Shown: positions 57,209 through 64,000 of the stretch, piece after piece
How the letters are laid out: each line of letters begins with the position of its first letter
Numbering within the stretch: position 1 is the stretch's first letter
Assembly (NCBI RefSeq): GCF_004197395.1
Contig: NZ_SELS01000002.1
Coordinates: forward strand, 248,001 to 312,000
Direction: 5' to 3'
Length of the DNA: 64,000 nucleotides
From: Paraburkholderia sp. UYCP14C
GTDB lineage: Bacteria; Pseudomonadota; Gammaproteobacteria; Burkholderiales; Burkholderiaceae
Program-made: the position numbers and the translations under genes
Notes under the pieces: model-generated
The model's database searches: none
What the model saw: the letters and a program-made list of their open reading frames with translations, nothing else
Told to the model about the DNA's origin: nothing

Positions 57209-57990
57209 CACGCGCCGTCCCGCCGCTCGAGCGGCGCCGCGGCCTCGGCGAGCCACGCGTCGAGCCAGTTCGCGAGCCCCTGCAGATCGTGCGATGCCTG
57301 CGAATGCGGGGCGTCGTCGAACGGCCACGTGCCGCGCGCGAACGACTCGGGCAACGCGACATCGAGATGCACGCGCTGCGCGAGCGGCAGGTTATCGCCG
57401 AGCGCCGCGCCGAGCATCGCGAGCACATCGCGCTGCATATCGCGCGCGGGGTTCAGCCGGTTCACGATGACGCGCAACTGCGCGCAAGCATCGCGCAGCG
57501 CCGCGAGCCGCGCGACCAGCGTCGCGCAGGCGGCCGGCTCGGGCGGCGTCACGCACAGCGCGAGGTCCGCGCAACGCAGCGCGTGCTCGGCCTGCTGCGA
57601 CGGATAGCGCGCGGTGTCGATCAGCACGACGCCGTCGCGCGGCAGATCGAGTTCGGCGAGCGCGTCGGCGAGCCAACGCGGCTCGGCGGCGAGACGCGCG
57701 TCGCATTGCGTGCTTTGCGCGGCGGATACCGCGCCGTACGGCACGAACAGCACGCCGTCCGCATTGCGCCACGTGTACGCATGCCATGCGGTGTCCGCAT
57801 CGAGCAGCGCCTGCGACAGACCGGTCGCCGCGAGTCCGTCGATGCCGAGCTGCGCGCCGAGCATGTTCTGCGGATCGAAGTCGAGCGCGACGACCTGGCG
57901 GCCGCGGCGCGCGAGCAATACCGCGAGCGTGGCGGTCAAGGTGGTGCGGCCCGTGCCGCCCGCGGTGGAGACGACGGCGATCGTTTTCAT
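57208..57990 (-). CDS. bcsQ: Cellulose synthase accessory ATPase-like protein BcsQ
   Basis: A 260-aa MinD/ParA-like protein required for localisation of cellulose synthesis in enterobacteria. The Walker A position reads TAGGTGRTT (9-17): both lysines of KGGxGKT are missing, as in E. coli BcsQ (RGGVGTTT). The second nucleotide region VLIDTAR is present. It overlaps bcsF at its start (ATGA) and bcsA at its end. Confidence 0.87.
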   Translation of the reverse strand: MKTIAVVSTAGGTGRTTLTATLAVLLARRGRQVVALDFDPQNMLGAQLGIDGLAATGLSQALLDADTAWHAYTWRNADGVLFVPYGAVSAAQSTQCDARLAAEPRWLADALAELDLPRDGVVLIDTARYPSQQAEHALRCADLALCVTPPEPAACATLVARLAALRDACAQLRVIVNRLNPARDMQRDVLAMLGAALGDNLPLAQRVHLDVALPESFARGTWPFDDAPHSQASHDLQGLANWLDAWLAEAAAPLERRDGA

Positions 57991-58199
57991 CGCGCCACCT
58001 CGTCCGGCGGCGTATCGAGCGCGGGCAGCAGACGCGCGCGCAGCGCAACCGGCTCGATCCCGCACGGCACCGCGTCGCGCGGATCGAAGCCGCGCATCGC
58101 CGCGAGACCGCGCCGTGCGCCGACGCGCTGCCAGACGATCCACACCGGCAGCGCGACGACCATGCCGGCCACGAAACAGATCAGAACCAGTTCGATCAT
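57987..58199 (-). CDS. bcsF: BcsF-like membrane protein
   Basis: A 70-aa protein with one N-terminal membrane helix (about 3-23, ELVLICFVAGMVVALPVWIVW) and a basic, Arg/Pro-rich tail. Length, topology and position between bcsE and bcsQ match BcsF, which anchors BcsE to BcsG in enterobacteria. Both ends overlap neighbouring genes by 4 bp. Confidence 0.8.
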   Translation of the reverse strand: MIELVLICFVAGMVVALPVWIVWQRVGARRGLAAMRGFDPRDAVPCGIEPVALRARLLPALDTPPDEVAR

Positions 58200-60271
58200 T
58201 CGATGCTCCTCGCGCGCACCGGCATCGCGCTGGGTTCCGCGCGACGGCGCGCGGGCGTGGGTTGGGATGGCGGACGCAGCGTAGCCAGCGGCTTCGCTGT
58301 CGTTAATTCGACGTGCCTGGCAGTTGCGTTCGTCGGCGCGGGCGCGCGGGGCGCCAGCTCGGCGTCGGCTTCGTGTTCGGTGCGCGCATGAACCAGCGCT
58401 TCTTCAACCTGCGCCAGATGCACGGCGGCCACGTGCGCCGCTTCGCGCGCGGCGTCGTCCGGCGAAGCGGCGAACGGTGAGCGCACAGGCACGCCGTCAC
58501 GCGCGGACGCCGCAAGCGCGGATGCCGCACGCGCGGACGCCGCGAACATATCGCTGTAATCGGCGATCCGCGTGCGCCGGTTGGCCGCGTCCAGCGCGTC
58601 GAGTTCGGCGCCGATGCTCCCCTCCGCCAGATGCACCAGCGTATCGGCGAGCCGTTCGACCGGCACATCGATGATCCGCGCCAGCGCGGCGTCCGCATCG
58701 GCGAGCCGGCAGGCGAACAGGAACACGTACAGATGCGACCCGTCGACGGTCAGCACGTCGCCCGCGCGGCGCGGCACGCAGTGCTTCAGTGCATCGACGT
58801 GCGCGCATTGCGGCAGCAGCGTCAGCTTCACGAGCACATGCGGCAACTGCAGCACGGCGCTGCGTGCCAGCACGAGGCGCACGCGCTCGCAGAACGCGCC
58901 GGCCGGCAGATAGCCGCGCACGTCGTCGCTCAATGCGGCGCTCAACGCGCTGCGATAGTCGGCGGCGACGGGTCGCGTATGGAGCTGCCCCTGCAACGAC
59001 TGCAGCAGCGACTGCATGCGCGAGAACGGCAGGTCGCGGCCGAGCACGAGGTTCGCGCCGAGCGTCAGCACGAGCAGCTCGTATTGATGGCGCAGCACTT
59101 CTCCCCGCTCGACGACGACGATCTTGAGCGCGCGCCCGGCCTGGCGGCGCAGCGCATGAATCGCCGCGCACAACGCGTCGAGCTGCGCGCCGCCCGCGTA
59201 ATCGAGCACCACGGTGGCGGCCTGCGCATGCGCGCACGCGCTCAGCACCGCGGCCTGATCGGCGCACACTTCCCAATGCGGCGGCAGCCACGCCTCGTGA
59301 CCGCGCACCACCGCGCGGCTCACGACGACCCGCTGCTCATCGCGCGCAAGCAGGCGTTCGCCGCGCGCGACGCCGCCGGCCGGCGCAGCGGGCGCGACGC
59401 TCAGGCGACCGCTATCGGTAAAGCGCAGCGAGCGGACTTCGCCCGTCACCAGCGTGCGATCCGCGCGCCAGAAGTCGGCATGCCACAGCAGCTCGCCGTG
59501 CGTGCGCTCCATCCGCGCGACGCCCGCGCATGCCGCATTGAAAGCGTTGCGGCGTGGCGCATCGGCGACGCCATTCGCTGCGTCGCGCGTGTCGGGTGAA
59601 TCGTCGTCGCCATTTCCATCGACGCCGAGCAGCAACACCAGCGTGATACCCCTGGCTGCGCACCAGTTCGCGAGCATGCGGCCTTCGTGCGCGAGCGCGG
59701 CGGCGTCGTGCCAGTTGAACCAGCGTTCGGCGCCTTCGATGAAGTACAGCGAGCGCGCACGAAAACCGAAGCGCTTCAAAGCGCGCAGACCGCCGAACAG
59801 TTTGCCGTGCGTCGCGGCGCCGTCGGCGTGCTGCTCCGGCGCTTGCGAGTCAGCGGCGGGCGGCATCGCAAGCACGTTCAGATTGCGCGGCCAGCCCGCG
59901 GCTGGCGCGCCGGCGCTAAAGCCCAACTCGCGCAAACGGCGGGCAACGGCCGCGCGCTCACGCGCGAGCACGAGCGTCACGTCGCGTGTGAACGCGGCGC
60001 GCGCGCTTTCCCATATCAGTGTGTCGACGCCCGACGTGTCGACGCCCGGCGTATCGGCGCCCGGCGTGTCGCCCTCTGGTGTGCGCGGTGCCGCGTAAAT
60101 CGCATACAGCTTGCCCGCTTCGAGCGCGGCCCATTCGTCGGGCAATGCCTCGATCGCCAGACGGCCGACCTGCTGCGCGCGACGCTGCGCGGCGCTGCCG
60201 CCGAACACGCGCAGCCAGCGGCGCATCAAAGCGCGCGCACGCGGTTGGGTTGGATTCGAAACGGTGTTCAC
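58196..60271 (-). CDS. bcsE: c-di-GMP-binding protein BcsE
   Basis: About 691 aa. The C-terminal half contains the GIL domain with its RxGD motif (R502-A-G-D505 in VPRRAGDVLTVDGS), the c-di-GMP site that regulates cellulose output. The N-terminal part is a degenerate receiver/NTPase-like region. It carries four 15-bp repeats (60021-60080) giving DTPGV-type repeats near residues 64-83. The tail from about 645 is disordered. The start is GTG at 60271 with GGGGACAGCAGAC before it; an ATG at 60226 would give 676 aa. The stop overlaps bcsF. Confidence 0.85.
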   Translation of the reverse strand: MNTVSNPTQPRARALMRRWLRVFGGSAAQRRAQQVGRLAIEALPDEWAALEAGKLYAIYAAPRTPEGDTPGADTPGVDTSGVDTLIWESARAAFTRDVTLVLARERAAVARRLRELGFSAGAPAAGWPRNLNVLAMPPAADSQAPEQHADGAATHGKLFGGLRALKRFGFRARSLYFIEGAERWFNWHDAAALAHEGRMLANWCAARGITLVLLLGVDGNGDDDSPDTRDAANGVADAPRRNAFNAACAGVARMERTHGELLWHADFWRADRTLVTGEVRSLRFTDSGRLSVAPAAPAGGVARGERLLARDEQRVVVSRAVVRGHEAWLPPHWEVCADQAAVLSACAHAQAATVVLDYAGGAQLDALCAAIHALRRQAGRALKIVVVERGEVLRHQYELLVLTLGANLVLGRDLPFSRMQSLLQSLQGQLHTRPVAADYRSALSAALSDDVRGYLPAGAFCERVRLVLARSAVLQLPHVLVKLTLLPQCAHVDALKHCVPRRAGDVLTVDGSHLYVFLFACRLADADAALARIIDVPVERLADTLVHLAEGSIGAELDALDAANRRTRIADYSDMFAASARAASALAASARDGVPVRSPFAASPDDAAREAAHVAAVHLAQVEEALVHARTEHEADAELAPRAPAPTNATARHVELTTAKPLATLRPPSQPTPARRRAEPSAMPVRARSIE

Positions 60272-60303
60272 GTCTGCTGTCCCCGATCTCGTTGCATCGC
60301 CGT

Positions 60304-63300
60304 TCAATAGCTCGAATAAAGCCGTACCGGCTGCGGCGACAGACGGTTGTCCTGCTTGCGCGCATCGAACGTGTAGCGCAGATAGACGAGCGCGGCGCTC
60401 GGTGCGTAGTCGTGCGAACGGTCGATGCTCAACTGCGCGCCCAGCACCAGATGCGGATCGCAGCGATACTCGACGATGCCCGCGAGTCCGTACGAAAACG
60501 CGACGCCGCGTGTCGAGCTGCCCGCGTTGACGAGACTGTCGAGCCCCGGCGCCGCGCCGAGCCCGGCCGGCAGACCGTTCGGGTAGTACGGCGAACTCCT
60601 CTCGTACGAGTTCGACACGCCGACGGTCGCGCTCAGATCCCACTTCAGCGCGCCGCTGCGCCCCAGCCATTCGACCGGCACGCCGAGCGACAGATAGCGC
60701 TGCGGACTGTAATAGCCGCCCTGCCCGAACGAATAGAAGCGCAAATTGTTCGTGTAGTGCCACGCGTTGCCGACGAGGCCGGTGCTCACCAGCGAATTCG
60801 CGCGCCGGTACACGGGCATCGTGAAGCCGGTGCGCAGCGTCAGTTCCTGATTGCCGGCGACGTTGCGCCCGGTCAGCTCGCCCGCGCCAAGATCGGCGAA
60901 CAGGTTCGCCGCGCCGACATCGAACGACGAATGCAGATCGATGCCGTCGCGGCGCACGCCGCCCCACACCGTGCCGGTCACCGGATCGTGCATGCCTGCA
61001 TACGACAGCTGACTGCCCGTTTCCGGACGGCGCGAGCCGCTCAGCGAAAAGCTCGCCGGTCCCGCATCGAACCGATAGCGCACGCCGCCGACGAGGTAAG
61101 ACACGGGGAATCCGAGCGGCGTCGTGCCGAAGTCGAAGCGCCACGCATCGGATGTATAGCCCGCGCCGAGCGCGACGCCGGTAGCGGTCTGATGCAGATA
61201 AGGCAGGCTCGCGGCCAGCGTGGCGAGTTGCTGCGGCGTGAAGCCGAGCGACGTCCCCAGTTTGTCGGCCGCCGCGAAGGTACCGAAGGTATCGCGCGTG
61301 AACGCATTGGCGTCGCTGACGTCGAGCGTGCCGGCATCGAGACGCACAGTGTCGATGTGCGCGAAGAAATGGCCGTCGTAGCGATATGGCATCTGCACGT
61401 ACACCGGCACCTGCCACGCGCGCAGCTGCGAAATGCCCGCGTCGCCCGACTTGTACGCGGGCAGCCAGCCGGTCTCGATCGACGGATTGCGGCGCTGTTC
61501 GAGATCGTCGAGCGCGGCCCGCGCGGGCGTGCCATCGGGTCCCGCGCTCACCCCCGCCGAGCGTTCCTGCGCGAGCGACAAACGGTAGAGCGAAGCGGCA
61601 TCTTCGTACTGCCCGAGGTCTTCGGCGATGCGGCCGCTTTGCACCGTCACGTCAGGCCGCGTCGGATACGCGACGCGCAGCGCCGCCGTGACCTGCTGCG
61701 CGTCGCGCGCCTCGTTCAACGCGGCGAGCCGGCGCGCGGCGGACAGGCGCGTGTCGACGTCGTCGGGCGCGGCGCCATCGAGCACGTCGTGCACGATCCG
61801 CAGAGCGGCACCGCGCTCGCCGCTCTGCTCCAGCACGCGGGCCAGCGCGAGCCGCGCGTCCGCATCGTTGGGTTGCGCGGCCAGCAGTGGCGCCAAGGTT
61901 GCCCGCGCGGCCGCGTAATCGCCCTGCACGCGCTGCAGATCGGCGAGTTCGAGCGCGTAGCGTTGGTCACGCCGACCGGCCGGGCTCACCGCCGCGAGTC
62001 GCTGCCCGGCCGCCTCGTAGTCTCCACGATCGATCGCGTCGTCGGTTTGCCGCAACGCCACGCGCAGCGCCTGATCTTCGAGGCGCGCACTTTGCGCGGC
62101 GTCCAGCTTCAACTGCTGATCGTCACGCAACTGCTGAAGCCACGCGGACAGTTCCGCGTCGCGTCGCGCGCTGCCGAGCAGGTCGCCATAGCGCAGCCAC
62201 ACGTCCGCGTCGGCCTCGTGCGGATGCGCGTCGATCCAGTCGCGCAACAACGCGAGGCCGCGCCCGGCGTCGCCCGCGTCGATCCACTGCGCGCCGACCG
62301 ACGCGAGCAGACTCGGATCGTCGCCGGCCATAATTCGCGCCTCTTCGAGCAGGCGCACCGCGTTTGCGTGATCGTCGCGTGCGAATGCGGCGCGCGCGTC
62401 GGCGAGCCTTCGTTGCGTTTGCAGATTGCGATCGAGCGCGCGCATCCCATCGGTGCGGTCTTGCTCCGGGATCAGCGCGAGCACTGCTTGCGCGCCGCTC
62501 AGGTCGTCGAGCGAATTGCGGTAGAGCGCGCTCGCGTAGCGCATCTCGGGCGACGGTGCGTGCGCGAGACCTTCGTCCATCACGTTGCGGCCGAGTTGCG
62601 GCAGGCCCAGATCGCGGTACAGACGCGCGAGCGCGAAACGCGTCCACGGTGCGTCGGGCTCGGCGCGCAGGGCCGCTTCATAGCGCTGCGCGGCAGGCCC
62701 GCGCTCGCCGCCGGCGAGCAACTGGTCGGCCTGTCCGGCGAGCAGATCGGCACGCAGACGCGCGAGGCTCTGGCGATCGTCGGCAGCCGTGAAGCGGCTT
62801 TGCAGTGCGTCGATCAACGGCTCGACCTGCGCCGCACGGCCGGTGTTTTCGTAAAGCGTCTGCGTGCTGCGCAGCGCCGCGACACTCGGCGCATGGCCGT
62901 TCAGCATGTCGCGCAGCAGCGGTTCGGCCGCGCTCCAGTCGTGCTGCGCGAGCAGCGCGTCGGCGAGCATCAGCTTCGCGTCGGCGTTCTCCGGCTCCAT
63001 CGCGAGCGCCGCGAGCGCCGCCCGCTCCGCGTCCTGCGCGTGGCCCGCCGCGGCGGCCGCGCGGCCTTGCGCGAGCGTTCCCCAGAATTGCGCGGTGCGC
63101 GCGAGGCTTTGCCACTTGGCGCGATTGTCGGGCGAGAGCGCGGCCGCGCGCAGAAACAGCGTGTGCGCTTCGTCGTGCCGCCCGGCCCGCATGCGCGCGA
63201 CACCGAGACCGCCGACCGCGTCGGCATCGTCGGGACGCGCGCTCGCCGCGCGCGCGAGCAGCGGCTCGGCGGCCGCCAGATCGTTGCGCGCAAGCGCCTG

Positions 63301-64000
63301 TAGGCCGCGCTGCTGCGCGATGTAGTCGGGGTTGCGTTCGAGTTGGCGTTGCGCGTCGAGCTGCGCTTCGAGCGTGGCGACGCGCTCGCGAAACTCGGTG
63401 TCGTCCGGAACGAGTTGCAGATACGCGCGCAACGCCGGCAGATACGCGAGGTCCACGCCCGCCGATTGCAGCACGTGACGCCACGTGTCGAGCGAGGCCG
63501 TGCGATCGGAGTCGGGCCGCGTCGCCAGATTCCACGCGATCCGGTTAGCCTCCGCGCGCGTATCGCCGCGCGAGTTCAGCAGATTCGCGAGCACTAGCGC
63601 GGCACCGACGTCGGACGGATCGGCGGCGACCCGCCGATGCAGCGCGACGAGCGCCCTCTCGCGGCCCTCGGGCGTACCCGCGAGGATCTGGTAGTACTCG
63701 ACGCCGAGCGAGCCCGACGGCGCGCCGTGCGGAAACAGCAGCTGCAGGCGCCGCGCCGCTTCGGCGGATTGGCCGCTACGCGCGAGCAGACGCACCGTCG
63801 CGAATTCCTCGCGGCCGTTGGTGGCGACGCGGTATTCGTCGTCGAGCTGCTGGATCACTGCACTGTTGGGCGCTTTGGCGCGCAAGCGCGCAAGCGTCGT
63901 CTGCGCGGCTTGCGCATGGCCGAGACGCAATTCGATGCGCACCTGCTCGGCAAGCAAGGCCGGATCGCCGGGCGCGGCGAGCAGCGCCTTGTCGATCGCC
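60304..64000 (-). CDS. bcsC: Cellulose export outer-membrane protein BcsC (partial)
   Basis: The 3' part of a large gene that runs off the right end, so the start and signal peptide are missing. About 1230 codons are visible. They show a long TPR superhelix (repeats of about 34 residues such as GGLGVARMRAGRHDEAHTLF and ADARLALARVLEQSGERGAAL) and then a C-terminal beta-barrel of about 350 residues ending in YLRYTF-type strands. BcsC guides the cellulose chain through the periplasm and out of the cell. bcsE follows 32 bp later. No frame break was seen. Confidence 0.93.
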   Translation of the reverse strand, partial: AIDKALLAAPGDPALLAEQVRIELRLGHAQAAQTTLARLRAKAPNSAVIQQLDDEYRVATNGREEFATVRLLARSGQSAEAARRLQLLFPHGAPSGSLGVEYYQILAGTPEGRERALVALHRRVAADPSDVGAALVLANLLNSRGDTRAEANRIAWNLATRPDSDRTASLDTWRHVLQSAGVDLAYLPALRAYLQLVPDDTEFRERVATLEAQLDAQRQLERNPDYIAQQRGLQALARNDLAAAEPLLARAASARPDDADAVGGLGVARMRAGRHDEAHTLFLRAAALSPDNRAKWQSLARTAQFWGTLAQGRAAAAAGHAQDAERAALAALAMEPENADAKLMLADALLAQHDWSAAEPLLRDMLNGHAPSVAALRSTQTLYENTGRAAQVEPLIDALQSRFTAADDRQSLARLRADLLAGQADQLLAGGERGPAAQRYEAALRAEPDAPWTRFALARLYRDLGLPQLGRNVMDEGLAHAPSPEMRYASALYRNSLDDLSGAQAVLALIPEQDRTDGMRALDRNLQTQRRLADARAAFARDDHANAVRLLEEARIMAGDDPSLLASVGAQWIDAGDAGRGLALLRDWIDAHPHEADADVWLRYGDLLGSARRDAELSAWLQQLRDDQQLKLDAAQSARLEDQALRVALRQTDDAIDRGDYEAAGQRLAAVSPAGRRDQRYALELADLQRVQGDYAAARATLAPLLAAQPNDADARLALARVLEQSGERGAALRIVHDVLDGAAPDDVDTRLSAARRLAALNEARDAQQVTAALRVAYPTRPDVTVQSGRIAEDLGQYEDAASLYRLSLAQERSAGVSAGPDGTPARAALDDLEQRRNPSIETGWLPAYKSGDAGISQLRAWQVPVYVQMPYRYDGHFFAHIDTVRLDAGTLDVSDANAFTRDTFGTFAAADKLGTSLGFTPQQLATLAASLPYLHQTATGVALGAGYTSDAWRFDFGTTPLGFPVSYLVGGVRYRFDAGPASFSLSGSRRPETGSQLSYAGMHDPVTGTVWGGVRRDGIDLHSSFDVGAANLFADLGAGELTGRNVAGNQELTLRTGFTMPVYRRANSLVSTGLVGNAWHYTNNLRFYSFGQGGYYSPQRYLSLGVPVEWLGRSGALKWDLSATVGVSNSYERSSPYYPNGLPAGLGAAPGLDSLVNAGSSTRGVAFSYGLAGIVEYRCDPHLVLGAQLSIDRSHDYAPSAALVYLRYTFDARKQDNRLSPQPVRLYSSY

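Noticed and set aside
60019..63303. 1094-codon plus-strand open frame opposite bcsE and bcsC
   Set aside because: Shadow of the bcs genes with Arg-rich arbitrary composition; spans two genes.
1..64000. CRISPR arrays, intact insertion sequences, integrase or phage genes
   Set aside because: No regularly spaced repeats, transposase or integrase motifs were found.

Overview
The window is GC-rich, densely coding DNA with long antisense shadow frames. Gene content (a hutH-C-U-D-I-F-G histidine operon of the hutF/hutG type, a type II-like bcs cellulose cluster, glgC-glgA, argP-argO, many LysR regulators) fits a member of the Burkholderiaceae, most likely Paraburkholderia or a close relative. This assignment rests on gene content and order, not on a database search. 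No rRNA, tRNA, CRISPR array, integrase or intact insertion sequence was found.

Layout. 0.3-9.4 kb: a four-domain rhodanese protein; a luciferase-like flavin oxidoreductase; two SDR dehydrogenases divergent from a LysR regulator; an orphan soluble histidine kinase; a secreted DUF305 protein translationally coupled to a YVTN beta-propeller. 9.4-15.2 kb: DUF3079 protein, a 66-aa peptide with a double-glycine leader, a phospholipase D-type lipoprotein, a secreted sialidase-like protein and an exported alpha/beta hydrolase. 15.6-25.3 kb: glgC, glgA, pdxY, an acidic conserved protein, a branched-chain amino-acid type binding protein, a DUF3857/transglutaminase protein, a helical conserved protein and a 44-aa exported His-rich peptide.

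25.6-33.8 kb: the complete histidine-utilisation operon, read right to left from hutH, converting histidine via urocanate, imidazolone propionate, formiminoglutamate and formylglutamate to glutamate. Three TGTMTATACA-like sites upstream of hutH are good candidates for HutC operators. 34-43.3 kb: a LysR gene, an NAD-dependent epimerase-like gene behind a set of direct repeats, a small membrane protein, DUF899 protein, an NCS2 purine permease, a PRC-barrel lipoprotein overlapping an MFS transporter, and a three-gene set of small exported proteins ending in an IagB-like lytic transglycosylase.

43.3-47.4 kb looks accessory: a TetR regulator with matching palindromes at its own start and before a quinone-oxidoreductase-like gene, two orphan proteins, and a 27-bp inverted repeat. 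47.4-52.8 kb: MHS-type transporter and M20 amidohydrolase divergent from LysR, then argP-argO. 52.8-64.0 kb: a cellulose operon on the minus strand in the order bcsC (cut by the window end), bcsE, bcsF, bcsQ, bcsA, bcsG, bcsR, with most junctions overlapping. bcsB and bcsZ are not in the window and would be expected beyond position 64000.
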